From: Chiridota heheva
Taxonomy: Eukaryota > Echinodermata > Holothuroidea > Apodida > Chiridotidae
Length of the DNA stretch: 64,000 nucleotides
Assembly: GCA_020152595.1 (NCBI GenBank)
Contig: JAIGNY010001666.1
Coordinates: forward strand, 558,501 to 622,500
Reading direction: 5' to 3'
The notes under the pieces are model-generated. The model did not search any database, was not told where the DNA came from, and saw only the letters and a program-made list of their open reading frames with translations. Each line of letters opens with the position of its first letter. Position 1 is the stretch's first letter. The position numbers and the translations under genes were made by a program. Of the stretch, positions 1 through 12,927 are shown piece by piece.

Positions 1-118
1 AAATGTCAACGCATTGGTAATAAACGATTGCGGATTTGAGGTTTGTTTACCCCACATAGTTACCGCGTTGCTATGGTGGGCATGGCCTATTTGGAAACCT
101 GGAAAGGTTCATTTGTGA
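1..118 (+). repeat. 3' part of a THAP-like dispersed repeat (copy 1, truncated by the window edge)
   Basis: Aligns by eye with 29084-29180 and 38425-38545, sharing AATGTCAACGCATTGG, then a GATTGCGGATTTGAGG-like stretch and TTGCTATGGTGGG. See the fuller copies for the coding remnant. Confidence 0.6.
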
Positions 119-814
119 AGCATGTAAGACTTTCCATTAGAACAGAACAAATAATATAGTAAAATAATGTTATGAACCCTCTTCTAAATTTGATCAAATA
201 AATCAATGTATCCATTAAAATCAAATTTGACATTGTTACAATCAAATGAATGTTGCAGCTTTTTGAAAAACTAGAATATACCAATTATCAAACAAAATTA
301 CTCAACACTTCACAGCTTGAGTAGGCACAACAAAGATATCTAGTCTTGCCAAATTAGTGTATGCTAACATGTAATTGATGTAATCAAACATCTTTCAGAT
401 AAAGACTAAAGTGAAAATATTTCAATCAAATGTAATCTCAGTACTCCTCTATGGATGTGAAACCTGGAAGAAGCTGACAAAAGTTGACGAGAAGAAACTA
501 GATGTATTCCAAAGGAAATGCCTGAGAATTATTCTAAAATTAGATGGCCAGTGAATGTCACCGATAAAGAACTTTATGAAAGAACAGGCACAGTGGAGAT
601 AAGCAAGGAGATATTCAAGAGAAGATGGAGATAGTTTGGTCATGTATTATGAAGAAAGGATGAAGAGAACTATGCCAGAATATCCATCACACACCAGAAG
701 GTAGAAGAAAGAAGGGACAACCTAAGACTATATGGAGAAGAGTGGCAGAGAAGGAGAGAAACAGTTTTGATGGAACAGCTGGGGAGAAGCTGCAGTAGTA
801 GCAAGAGACCCTAA

Positions 815-1231
815 CAGAAAAAACTAGCTTGCAGTAAGCTTGCAACAAGCTAACATTTTTAGCTTGTGCAGCCTTGTGCAAGCTTTCTGCAACCTTGCAG
901 CAAGCTAATATTTGGGACAAATGCAAGCTTGCTAGCTTGTGCAACCTATCATTAGCTTGAGCAGCCTAGCAACAAATATTTGTTAGCTTGCGCAAGCTTG
1001 CAGAAAGTTTTTGCAAGCTTGCAGAAAGTTTTTGCAAGCTTGCAGAAAGTTTTTGCAAGCTTGCAGAAAGTTTTTGCAAGCTTGCAGAAATGTTTTTGCT
1101 AGCTTGCGCAAGCTAACAAGTTTGCATTTGTCCTAAATACTAGCTTGCTGCAAGATTCCGCAAAGTTGTGGCAAGTTTGCGCAAGCTAAATTGTTAGCTT
1201 ATTGCAAGCAAACAGCGTCCTAGTTTTTCTG
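815..1231. mobile_element. PIF/Harbinger-like MITE inserted in the LINE tail
   Basis: The ends are inverted: CAGAAAAAACTAG at 815 and CTAGTTTTTCTG ending at 1231. Both are flanked by TAA (812-814 and 1232-1234), the 3-bp T-A rich duplication typical of PIF/Harbinger elements. The LINE reading resumes immediately afterwards (offset by one base), showing the boundaries. The interior has no ORF and consists of repeats of the palindrome GCAAGCTTGC with AGAAAGTTTTT. Confidence 0.65.
960..1115. repeat. 21-bp tandem repeat inside the MITE
   Basis: About five units of GCAAGCTTGCAGAAAGTTTTT-like sequence. Each carries the palindrome GCAAGCTTGC, giving a strongly hairpin-prone core. Confidence 0.75.
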
Positions 1232-1315
1232 TAAAGGACAGAAAGAGATGGAAGAATTTGCTAAGAAAAGCCTCAATCTCCATACCCAGGAGAAAGGAGC
1301 GGTAAGAGACATGTA

Positions 1316-4254
1316 ATTGATGAACGAATTCCATTAAAATGGTATAACTGTTCTATCGCTCTTACGACTTCATGAATACGAAAGAACAAGATACAATAAT
1401 AATTTTCAACCCGTTTTCTACGACTTTTAAGAGACCATTGGTGTCTTTTAGGATCGATGAAACAAGTATTATACTGATTGACAGCACAAAAGGCTACAAG
1501 TTTGACAGACAAAAAGTTTTTTATGACTATTTATGCACATGTGTTCATAAACGTCTTCGGGAGTGATTTTATCTCTAAAATATGAGAAAAAAAGAAGTTT
1601 TATGAAAGGATAAACTTGAAGGTTTTGAAATATTTATATCAGTGGCGTGAAAAAAGTTTACTTTTATGTTGTAGGCATTTAAGAGGTTGTAGCAGATCGC
1701 TTTACTTTCTTCAAGAGAAGGCAGAGTATTTCATAAGCACTTTTTAAAAATAATGTGAGATTCAGATGAGGACAATGAAAGGGAGGAGGGGGTCGCTACA
1801 GCATTAAGCCCACACAGGAAAAACATTTTTTACACTTAGAAAATATTGGAATGTAACTGATCTACCTCTATTTAACACACCTACAGTATTTATTAGTTGT
1901 CATCCTGGCACCACACCTCCAGAGGTATGGTTTCTGCTGGGGCAATCCCTCCTGGGGAAAGGTCTCTTAAAGGGTAGGGTGGAAGAGAGAAGGGGGTTTT
2001 GATATCAGCATTGCTTAGATCAAAGTAATCATTGGCAAAGTTTAAGACCCCACATACAATCTTATTTAGAAACACTTAAAATCAATTTGTTATCACGAGT
2101 TATTGATTCAAACTTTCCAAAGAAAGCAAACTCCACTGCTCAAATTGACACGTCTTGTTCTGAAAACATTAACAAAAGATACCTTATTAACCCTTGCTCT
2201 ACCACGTGATGATATTATTGCCGTTTTCAAACAGCCTTTTTCTAAAAACAAAATCAGGACTTTTTTAAAGTCCTGTAGGAGTAATTTTGGTATCATTTTA
2301 AAGTATTCAAATATTTTTTACAAAAACTAACTTTTTTATAGGGGTCATATTACAGAATTTTGAGAAAATGTAGCTTGAAAAAGGGTAAAACTCAAAAATG
2401 TCTTTATTTCAAATAGCTTTTTCTTTTTTTTTTTTTTTCATTCCTTTTGTAATCTTACAAAACTTCAAGATCACATTTTTGCTTCAAAATCAAACATGCA
2501 AATCTTAAGACATGATATTATTGATTTCTAATTTTTATAATCCCTACCTGCAATCTTTTGTTCTAAAGAAATGTCTTCATAATTTCATGAATTTCTGCCA
2601 TTTTTGACCAAATCGTGTACCAAAACCATACATCGCACATGCTTCCTTCAAAAAGGGCTAGCAATTTCTTTCAATTGATATATAAATACAGGCACATCCC
2701 CTTTCCTATAATAATTCTATTTCACCTCAGCATTTTCAATGATCATCTGGTGTAGAGGATATGAACGCGGCCAGCACGCGAGCGCACCAGGTTCAAGTCT
2801 CACCGTGACTACCGCGTTATAATTTTTCTGCTGCAGTTTTCAGGGGTCATTTTGACTCAAATCTTTTTGGTGTTTTTTCATCTTTCCTTCCTTTCTAAAA
2901 ATTCTAGATTAGCATCATTGGAAAGAAATTTGATAAAGAACCTAAATATGTAACACAGATCTATGTTTTCAATATTCATTAGAAGTTATACTTGTGCAAA
3001 GATTGGCCATTTGTTGACCAAATTTAGCCAAAAATTGCTTAATTTTGCATATTTTTGTCCAATATTTTATTAATTTGGCTTTCATTACCTCAAAAGATAA
3101 ATATTTCAGCTTCCATTCCAACCAAAAACTCACATTAACTGACGCTTACAGAACATTTTTTCACGTAGATATTTTAATGATGTTCCATAAAAATTACATC
3201 AAACATTGCAATCAACAACGTCTTTAACGCATAACCAATTTTAAGGCATTCCCTACCATCTTAATTCATCCCCTTCCAAATGTAATACTCAATCTCATTT
3301 CTTCATCAATAAAAAATGTTCCTTCTGATGATATTTTTTATAGAAATTATAACCATATCTCTGGGATTTATTGAATTAGTTCTGGATTGCCGCAGCGCAT
3401 TTCAAGAGGGAATTCTTATGTAGTCATGGCTCAATAAAACTTCACGATAAAAATGGCACAACCGATGGAAATGAAAGAGATCTTGTCATTATCAGCTTCG
3501 GAAAGAAATGGCTCTCTTGTTGCAGATAAGTGAGGCAGCAGCTACTCAGGAGATAATTAATACCCTCGCCTAGGAACGAAGCATTTTCAAACTCTTCCAT
3601 TTCCCTGACAAATTTTCAGGAAAACGAAGAAGTAATTAAGCATCACTTTCCTTACATTTCGTAGAGTAGCATTATTGATTTGTAGCTATGTTTAAGTTCA
3701 TGCTACGGGCAGATTCATTTCGTCGGATCATATTTCACAAATTTCTGATGGGTGAAGAGAAAAAAAAAATGATTCATAATATTAAATGAAAGCTGAGCCA
3801 AATTTTCTTTTAATGAAGAAATACATGTTTGAAAGGAATTTCTTCCATTCAAATTTGACGAATGATTTGTTAGACAGCAATACATCAAGATATTTTTTTT
3901 TACACCTATTTTCAAATTTGTCAAAAACGAGCCGGGATTTTTATTTTATTTTACCAAAGGTGTTTTTTCAAGCACAATTTCTGTGGGTATTATTTTGTTT
4001 TGTTTTTTTAATTTGCATATATTCTCGCAATTCTTCAAGCTTGATATATTCTGTAACATTCTACTGATGAAAGAAAGATCATCAATCACATTGAGTCTTC
4101 AATCTACGTGCAGTGCAGCACAGTCGAAGAATCATGCCAAGAGAATTGAAAGTAAGTATTCAAATGATGCATAGGTCTGTCGGTGTTCTTGCACATACAT
4201 GACTTTATGTAATATAGTCATAATATTGTATATTAAGAGTTTGTCTATGTATTA
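1316..4254. other. Unassigned intronic sequence
   Basis: AT-rich with short chance ORFs only. A pol III-like box pair lies at 2744-2800 (listed separately). 3380-3660 is less AT-rich and looks non-repetitive, but I see no coding or regulatory signature that I can support. Confidence 0.5.
2744..2806 (+). other. tRNA-like pol III box pair, degenerate
   Basis: TGGTGTAGAGG fits the A box (TRGYNNANNNG) and GGTTCAAGTCT is close to the B box about 35 bp later. The flanks do not pair into acceptor or T stems, so this is not a functional tRNA gene; it may be a worn SINE head. Confidence 0.25.
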
Positions 4255-4335
4255 TCAATTTTATTGTAAAGCGCTTCAATCCATGGGAGAGACGCTATAT
4301 AAATATCTTCAATAATAAATAATAATAATAATGAA
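4255..4335 (+). repeat. 3' tail of an L2-type LINE or its SINE, with (ATAA)n
   Basis: TGTAAAGCGCTTCAAT followed by a GACGCTATATAAATA-like end and an AATAATAAT run. This is the typical 3' terminus shared by L2/CR1-type LINEs and their SINEs. Confidence 0.55.
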
Positions 4336-5339
4336 GTAAAAATTGTTCGGCAGGTTACACAGTAAACTAGGAAAAAGTATATGAGAAGGTAAGATAGTTA
4401 CCAATACTTGTCTATTTCAATAAAATAAACTTTGTCGATAATGTTTAAATATTTTGAGAATGCCCCGTTTAATTTTAGCATAAAACAGCACAAAAAACAT
4501 TATCAGCATGATATGGTTATTGTGCATTTTTCTATTTTGCTTTAAGGAACATATATTTAATCTGTTAATTATGTTGAGAAAGTCACATACATTTCTTTAT
4601 ATCTTAAAAACAATATTAGAACTAGTTCTATAAAAACAATTATCTATTTGCAGGAAGATGTACACTCAACTAAATTTTGATGAGACTTGGATCGAAATGT
4701 CTTCCCAAAAAACTTGTTGTAACATGCTATTATACATTTGTTTCATGCATCTGCTGCCTCTTTTACGTTTGCCACAATAAAATATTCATCAAATATAATT
4801 TATTTTCCATCTTAAACAACTCTGAAGTTGCACATCATTTTCTCCAATAACCGCACGATATCGCGTCGCTGCATGCTTTGATCGTTCAAAGCTTTATAAA
4901 GAAACCTTGATTTCACACTTGTTTCCTCTTCAAAAGCTTGTTAACTTTACATTTTACCAAGCTGATTTCCCTTCCAATATAGAAGCAGATCAATAATGTC
5001 ATTTTCCTCCCTTATACCTACTCGCGATGTCAAAATTTATCAAACACAACACACACACACACAAAGGTCACCCATATTGTATATGACAGAGAAAATGAGC
5101 AGGTTTTCTATTTCACCAGGTGTAAGATACAAAACTGGAATGGAATTATTTACAAGCTTGACTAAAAATGGGATGGAGCTTAGGGATTGGCTGGAGTGAG
5201 GCCAGCCGAAGGGAAATTTTTAGAGCAGAATCTTTTCCTCCAAGATTCCTTTTATTTTGCTATTATCTCCTTATTTCATGAGTTATCATGCATTCAAATC
5301 GCATTCAGAGCGCTAACCAGATCCAACAGGAGCAGTTTG

Positions 5340-5650
5340 AACTTACTGTTAATTACAATATTTCAAGTTTCATTTGCGGGTGAATAAATGAAGCTGAACT
5401 AAACAATTTGCAATGTTTTCTACTTACACAATGGAAATGGAAAACTACAAACATTCAAAAATTAACAAAATTAACAAAATTAACAACTTTTAGGGGAAAT
5501 GGGGTAGTTTTTAAATATTTTTGAAAACAATATTAACAGTCCCCTCTTAAAATGGCAACAAGGTATTGTCAGTTTTCATCTTTTCTTCACCATTTTACCA
5601 AATGCATTAATTACTCAAGATGGGAGCTAAGCCGTTTACTTCCATAATCT
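5340..5650 (+). repeat. Local duplication, copy 1
   Basis: Shares ordered blocks with 6012-6245: GTTAATTACAATATTTCAAG, TATTTTTGAAAACAATAT, a CTTCACCA block, ATGCATTAAT, TCAAGAT and CCGTTTACTTCC-like. Confidence 0.6.
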
Positions 5651-6011
5651 TAAAAATTCAGCAACAAGTGCATCAATAATGCCATAGCTCGACACATGGT
5701 GAGCATGTTTTGTTTTGCTTTTTTGTTGTTTTTTCCCCTGTAATGTAAGTGAAATGGAGTATTGTCCAAATAGCATTAAATCCAGTTGTTTTAGTTTGGA
5801 ATCTTTGTTTTGATATTTTCTGGTCGCTCTAAATATAAGATATACTGTGATAGGGAATTGTACTCCCTTATAAGGTAACATTTGGAGGATTTTTGCTAGT
5901 TCCCAGAAAGTTCTTTAGCCCCATGTGTGGGTGTAATGATGGGCCCCACAAGGATGGGTCATATCATGGTTTAATATCAGAGTAGGTTAATTAAGGTCAA
6001 ATTCACTGGGT

Positions 6012-6245
6012 GACTGATTGTTAATTACAATATTTCAAGTTGCAATTGGCATGTTTTTTTTGTTTGTTTTTTTTTCAATATTTTTGAAAACAATATAAGC
6101 AGTTGTCTCTTTTTGTACAAATAGTTTTAAATGGCAAGGGTTTTGTCAAATGGCATCTTTTTCTTCACCACCTTATCTTGCATATGCATTAATAAGTCAA
6201 GATAGGAGGTTACAGCCATTTACTTCCAAATCAATTCTTAACTAT
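6012..6245 (+). repeat. Local duplication, copy 2
   Basis: Direct repeat of 5340-5650 about 670 bp downstream, diverged and with indels. It ends just before the TTAA of the MITE at 6254. Confidence 0.6.
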
Positions 6246-6253
6246 TTTCTTAA

Positions 6254-6493
6254 AGGGGCATTGGACGGAAAAGTGAGGGCGCGCTTTGTTTTTTTTTTTT
6301 TTTTTCCGTGCTGATTTGACAGATATATTATCCACAAAAGATCGATAAACACCATGCCTCCGTAGCCCACAGAGAACATGAGGTCAAAGGTCACTTGCAT
6401 ATTTATATTAACCATACCCTTAAATGCTAAATAAGCATTTGATTTTTGGGAGACCCCTAAAAATACACCCTCACTTTTCAGTCTGGTACTCCT
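6254..6493. mobile_element. TTAA-flanked hairpin MITE, family C
   Basis: Left end AGGGGCATTGGACGG then AAAAGTGAGGG. The right end is its imperfect inverse (CCCTCACTTTTCAGTC...CCT). TTAA flanks both sides (6250-6253 and 6494-6497). No ORF. Confidence 0.65.
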
Positions 6494-6497
6494 TTAA

Positions 6498-7670
6498 TGT
6501 TGAAAGAAAGAACAAGTAATAAATGCTATTATATACTTCTAGTAATTAATTGTAAATTCTGCCCTCAGTCACTTTGAACAACATCAGATCAGAAATTGTA
6601 CACCAAATGCATTTTACTACTCCAGTAACACAGAAACTATATTAATTCCAATACAACAATATTGTATGCCTGACTTCATTTTGTTTTTCTGAAAAGAACA
6701 GGACTTGCATTGAAAAAAGATCCATCTTTTAAAGCTTTTAAAAAAATTATACAGGAGAAACAGTACACCTTCAATGCATACAAAGTCATTATATGAAATC
6801 AGGGAGTTAAATCAGATGGAACCCAGAGCAATTATCTATAACAATTATGCCACTTGATCCTGGCAACCTTCATTCTTTTTTTTTTTTTTTTTTTTTTTTT
6901 TGAAAGACAGTGAAATAGACACTTTTGTTAGAGATCCCAGATATCTCTATTTACCCTCGACCAATGAACCATAGAGGAGACAAACACAACCCCAAAGTGA
7001 CTCAGATCCTTTTGTCCCAGTACAAATATCAAATTCCCATAGACTACATAAAAAGCTCTTGTGACAAAAGATTTTTTTAGTTCAAGTAATTAAAAAAAAC
7101 ATAAGGGGTTTCAGTTAAAAAAGATCCAAAACAGAAACAATATTTTCATTTATTTGAAATAATAAAAGAGATTGCCACAATTTATTGTTAGCAAAACTGC
7201 TACACTTGACAGTAGGGATCCTTTTATGTGAATTATCTGCAGTGTTGGTTACTGACAATCAGTGACTATTTTCTGGATCAGTTAATCCTTTTGTATTGAA
7301 AAAATCAAGATTCATTTATTTCCCACCAGACACAAAAGGGGTTGTTGCAATTGGGGTGAGCAACACCAAAACACAAAATACTACTCATATTGAGTGACAG
7401 GTATTATACCTCCACTTTTGAATATTACAGCAAAACTCAATTAGCTTGAAGCTAAGATAAGGCTTTCAAATTCACTGTTGCCACTGCATGTAAAGTAAAA
7501 ACACAAATCATATTTCTTTCAAAAGTTTCTCAAATTTGACCTTTTGGTCACATTATGATTAAGTGCTTGCATTCTTTATGGACAACTGCATGATCTGCAA
7601 ATGATTTTACAGCCTTCCAAAATTCTTATCACTATTGATTTAGTGGACTCAACCCTCATGACAGAAAAAG
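6498..7670. other. Unassigned intronic sequence
   Basis: AT-rich, with a 26-base T run near 6876. No gene or repeat family that I recognise. Confidence 0.5.
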
Positions 7671-8668
7671 GGATCTAAAGTTGCTGCATCCCCTTAATGT
7701 ACCCCTTCCAAGAAACCCCTACTAGGAAACTGAAGCTGCTGCACCCCTTAGTGCACCCCTATCCTAGAATCCTAATAGGAATTTGAAGTTGCTGCACCCC
7801 CTTAGTGCACCTCCTTCCTAAAACTCCTGATAGAGATCTGAAGTTGCTACACCCTTTAGTGCACCCCCTTCCTAGAACCCTACCTAATAGGGATCTGAAG
7901 TTGCTAAACCCCCTCAATGACCCCTTCCTAGAACCCCTAATAGGAATCTGAAGTTGCTGCACCCCTTAGTGCATCCCTTCCTAGAACCCCTAATAGGAAT
8001 CTGAAGTTGCTGCACCCCCTCAGTGCACCTGTTTCCTACAACCCCTAATATAGATCTAAAGCTGCTTCACCCTTCCTAGAACCCGAATAGGGATCTGAAG
8101 TTGCTGCACCCCCTTAGTGCACATGATTCCTACAACCCCTAATAGGGATCTAAAGTTGCTGCACCCCTAAGTGCACCCCTTCCTACAACCCATAATAGGG
8201 ATCTAGGTTGCTGCACCCCCTTAGTGCACCCCTTCCTAGAACCCATAATAGGGATCTAAAGCTGCTGCATCCTTCGTAGAACCCATAATAGGGATCTAAA
8301 GCTGCTGCATCCTTCCTAGAACCCATAATAGGGATCTAAAGTTGCTGCACCCCTTTGTGCACCCCCTTCCTAAAACCCAAAATAGGGATCTGAAATTGCT
8401 GCATCCCTTTGTGCACCCCTTCCAAGAACCCCTAATAGGGATCTGAAGTTGCTGCACCCATCCTAGAACCCCTAATAGGAATCTGAAGTTGCTGCATCCC
8501 TTAGTGCACCCCTTCCTAGAACCCCTAATAGGAATCTGAAGTTGCTGCACCCCCTTAGTGCACCTGCTTCCTACAACCCCTAATAGGGATCTGAAATTGC
8601 TGCACCCCCTTCATAGAGCCCATAATAGGAATCTGAAGTTGCTGCACCCCCTAAGTGCACCCATAGCA
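7671..8668. repeat. 54-bp minisatellite, about 18 units
   Basis: Consensus parts are GGGATCTGAAGTTGCTGCAC, CCCCTTAGTGCACCCC and TTCCTAGAACCCCTAATA. Several units are shortened. Because 54 is a multiple of three, short ORFs open on the minus strand with an 18-residue periodicity. I treat these as by-products of the array. Confidence 0.85.
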
Positions 8669-10749
8669 ATTGTCCCTTTGGGCATGCTACAAACCCTTCT
8701 TGCAACAAGACGTTTTTGTTTAAAGTCAAAAAAGGATCATCAATTGTTTAAGTCTAGTTCTTTGTCACACTGAAACTGCCATTTTGCATTGAATTGTCAC
8801 CAACAATAAAATAATCCATCTGGGATTGCTCAAAAAGAGTTTCTGTCAACTGGGAGGCTTTTATTTAGTAAAATATATGTGTCTGATTTTCATCAAAATC
8901 AATACACGTTCAAAACTTGAATCAATTTCATAACCTCAAACATTTTGGTTCATCATGAATAGAAGAGAAGATATTCTTCCCTCAGATCACCTTCATTAAT
9001 TAACAGTACCAGCGCCAGCATGGGGTGAGATTCCCACCCGATTTTTTTTTTTTTTTTTTCCTCGACATCTTCCATTCCCTGACTCCATCTGGTATTCTGT
9101 GATATTATAAGAAACTGCACGCATGCAACTGATCTTTAACAAACACCGCACCCTTTCAAAAAAACATTGAAAAAAGGTGATGTTTATTTTCTACGGGTAG
9201 TGTGTCACCAGACCAGTAACCGATACCGTCTCTTTGCATCCAGCCCTTGAGTTCAATGACCAATGTCAAAAGCGATAATTGTGGTACCATTTCTTGAATT
9301 TCGTCAAATTCCTCAGCGGGAGGTTGCTGGCATTGTCATAGAGAAGGACACACCTCGGAAGAGGGTCAGAAATTGATATTTGATGGAAACAAAACCGCTC
9401 AGTTTATGGAGGTTAATAGTAAGAAGTAAGAAGTAGGACAGTGAAATCGGGGAGTTAAGTTGCAATGCTTCGTTATTTTTGTCGCTTGGCAAGTGAAATA
9501 TTTGAGACCATCCATTTCTAATGAAGTAAGATGAGTAAGATATGATATAAAAAATAATCAAATAAAAAGACCGGAGAAAAATTGTTTACAATTTTGATCT
9601 TCCTTGGATTCAAGTGTCTTGGTTTGCGGCAAATACCTAATGCCATGTATGTGATTGTCAAATTCCCTCTTTAAGACCAATTTCAAATTTCATCAGAGAA
9701 AAAGAAGCAGAACATGGTATATACTTCTGATGAAAGCTATTAAGATTATTTCTACTTTCCAAGTAGATAGTCCTCCTCAAAACAACCAGTCTAGTTGTCA
9801 TTAGCCAATATTTCCATTTTTAAAATAAAGACTTTTCTTAATAAATTCATTATACCTAATAACACTTCTGATCCTTAGATACAAGACGAATACATAACTG
9901 AATCCATATCAACATTATATACTAATGGCTTTGTTAGGATACCTGAAAAAGCAGTTCTTAGAAAAATTATACAAAAAAAACCTGACAATATTACTCCATA
10001 CACACACACACTGTACTGTTGCATTTAAATGTTAAAAAAAAAATTAAGGTAGCTGCAAACTAACAATAATTCGTACATTTTAGCAGGGATTAAACCTCCT
10101 TATTCTATGGGGCAAATACCTCCCCCTCCCCCCCCAAAATAAGGAAGTACTTATACATGAAACACTTCCTCCTTGCCTATCACTTCCTGCACGATACCCA
10201 TTATGACTTTTAGCCATCATTTGTATTTAATATGCATCAAATCAAAAGCAAACATCATTTGAAATGTCTGAAACTCTTCAAATCCAGAAGGATGAAGATA
10301 TCAACTGCCACTACTAGAAGTCTAAAGAGGAAGTCCTGCTCAAAATTACAATATTATATCCTTTGATACTTTCAATAACTAGTGCATAAATATCTCGTGT
10401 TTGTCTTTCTCTTTATTTGAGTAAAGTGTGGTTAATCGTCTTTTTTCATTCAGTTAGTTCTCTTTTTGTTGCTACTTGATGAGCAAATAATGCCAATTGA
10501 GTAACCAATTAGCAGAGACATTACTGAACAAATGGAGAAAATGCTGCCCCCTCCCTAACCTTCTCAGTCAAAATCAATGGGTGTGTTCAAGCAAAATCAA
10601 TGGGTATATTAAGGGAAAAGGCAATGAAAAAAAAAATCAAAGTTCATTAGCATAATTATTCTATATCATTCTAAAAGTGTAATGAAATTTTGCTAACATT
10701 CTACATGATCATTAAATGATAATAATAATCATATCATCATCATCATCAC
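8669..10749. other. Unassigned intronic sequence
   Basis: Contains T-rich runs near 9042 and a short C run near 10120. Nothing with coding or repeat structure that I can name. It ends in a CAT/ATC run that forms the target of the next element. Confidence 0.5.
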
Positions 10750-11967
10750 TAGGCTTGGGCGATATATCGATATTTCGATATATTTCGATATTGACCTATA
10801 TCGATATGGCCGATATTGAGTTCAAGGGTCGTATCGACATATCGATATTATGTTTTTTCAATAATACACAACACATGAAGTATTACAAAACTAAACATGA
10901 CTATCAAACATCCAAGTATTTTTTATTAAGCAGCCACAAAAAGTTAATAAATTTCATTTATATCAAAGTTTCAGGCAGTCAGTTATGATCAAACTTTATT
11001 AAAACATTGATATTGTGATAACAATTACCCAAAAATCCTTCCATGAACAAAAAACCACTTGACTCGTGGAGTACAGAGGCATTGCGCAATACTTTAACTT
11101 TATACTTGATGGCTTACGATGTTCAGACAACACAAATCATAAGATGTTGAATCCTCAAACATCGTGTTAAGTTTCCTCAAAGGGAATACTGAATCTGAAT
11201 TTTTAAATCAATCAGTCATTAATTGACAAATTACTGACAAAATTATGAGGTTTTTCTCACTATTTTGTTGCGTTCAGAAAGTCTAAAGTAAAAGTGACAA
11301 ACTGGTCTTGCCAGATCGATCAGATAATGTACAGTGCAGTAACTACATACACACACAGTGTCACTACTGTACAGTGCTTTACTAGGTACACACATACCAT
11401 CTACCACTGTTTCTTCTTGGTGACAACACTCGTGCGATGATAGAAGCAGACTAGAAATTCAATAATATGCATCATATATGGACTTCTGAATTTCTAGAAG
11501 TCCATATAATGCTACCAAAATAATGCCTCTTTAGTACAACTTTCATAAGAAGTAAGTGAGTTATAAAATTTTAAGAAGAATTGGAGCCGATTTTTGTAGG
11601 GCATACAGTGTAAGCCTAATACCAATTCCACAACTTTTTTTTTTTTTTTTTAAGAATATGCCGAGGCCTAAACTTTTTCAAAGTTTCTGTGATTGATCTT
11701 TTGAGATAGAAACCATGTAAAGAACATTTTTAAACATAATGTGTGTTTATTTGAAGATCATATGTATATATTTTGCAGTGATTTCTGTTAAATTGTACAA
11801 AAAGTTTTACTTGACATTTTTTGAGCCGAGACGAGATTACATTGCCCAGAACAGTACATACAGCTTACGTAAGACGTCCTATAATTTGCATATCGATATT
11901 TCGATATTATCGATATTTTTCCGGCGATATATCGATATTGCATTATGTTCAATATCGCCCAAGCCTA
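10750..11967. mobile_element. hAT-type non-autonomous DNA transposon, copy 1 (1218 bp)
   Basis: Perfect 16-bp terminal inverted repeats TAGGCTTGGGCGATAT, flanked by an exact 8-bp target-site duplication ATCATCAC (10742-10749 and 11968-11975). An 8-bp duplication with a TAGG-type terminus is the hAT signature. Both subterminal zones are packed with CGATAT/ATCGATAT motifs, the likely transposase binding region. No transposase ORF. A second copy lies at 25269. Confidence 0.88.
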
Positions 11968-12004
11968 ATCATCACCACCACTACCACCACCACAAAAACA
12001 ATTA

Positions 12005-12062
12005 AATAATAATTGTATGTAGCGCATTACACCAGTAGTCTCAATGCGCTTTACAAAACAAA
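12005..12062 (-). repeat. 3' tail of an L2-type LINE/SINE
   Basis: The minus strand reads TGTAAAGCGCATTGAGAC, then GCGCTACATACAATTATTAT, matching the AAGCGC...GCGCTATA-type terminus. Confidence 0.5.
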
Positions 12063-12927
12063 ATACAAAAATACAGCAAACAAACAAGTCCTAAAAAACA
12101 CAATTATTCTTGCACCCCTCCCCCTCCCCCAAGAAAATGTTGCCTCCATATCTTACCACTGCATGACTCAATCACACTCAAACTGCAGTTACACTTTCAA
12201 TACACTTAATGTTTCTCTAATTTCTTAAAAGTCATTTAATTCTAGTTTTTACAGTTGATATCAGTACTTTGGTCTTATTTCAGCTTCAAGATAAAGCTTT
12301 CCAATTAATAACAACCATATTGATTTATTCTGCTGAAAAATGAGAAAAGTGACCACAACAAAAGCTGCAATCTACTTGCAAAAAACTTGACAAGGACATC
12401 TTCAAATTAATATAAAGAAAACCGGCAATAATGACAGCATATAGCAATGCCCCTGTGGTATTGACTTTTTTCTATTAACAAAACAGCATATTTTAAACAA
12501 AGCCATTAAAACATCCATGCTTCATTTGACATTTACAAAATATGAGCGAGGTATTGTATTTGCCATGCAACCGCCTCCCATCGAATCAACCCAAGAAAGA
12601 ATGGAAATTGTGAAAATAATATAGGTCAAATTCAAAATTTATTACATTTTATTGATGCAAGCTGCATGTATATATAATAGGTTTTACAAGGCAATGACGA
12701 GGCTGCTAATTAGTGTTAGGATGCGCTGAAATATTCAAGGCTCGAGATAATAAGCAAGGGAATAGTTTCGGTTGGATTTTGAAGGTATTTCTTCAGAATT
12801 GAATACAAGGAGACAACTGCGTTACCATCATCTTAAATGATTAAGGGACGAAAAATGGATGGAGGGAGAAATATCTTCCAGTCAATGCAAAACAAAAAAT
12901 TCTTAAAAGAAATTAATGTTGATATTT
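12063..12927. other. Unassigned intronic sequence
   Basis: No supported feature; ordinary AT-rich intron. Confidence 0.5.

Larger units (their letters stand above)
425..1315 (+). pseudogene. Decayed C-terminal tail of a non-LTR retrotransposon reverse transcriptase
   Basis: Plus-strand translation gives SVLLYGCETWK near 436, then a helix with DVFQRKCLRIIL, RWPVNVTDKELYERTG, a RRW-FGHVL block, and RRKKGQPKTIWRR. After the insertion at 815-1231 it continues DRKRWKNLLRKA and stops near 1310. This order (YGCETW, CLRxI, W-GHVLR, GRP-W, RDRxxW) is the standard C-terminal region of LINE polymerases such as the L2, CR1 and RTE clades. The frame is broken by at least two frameshifts and by in-frame stops in the RRW-FGHVL block, so it is dead. 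Only the last part of the ORF is present, as expected for 5'-truncated LINE copies. The clade cannot be set from this tail. Confidence 0.7.
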
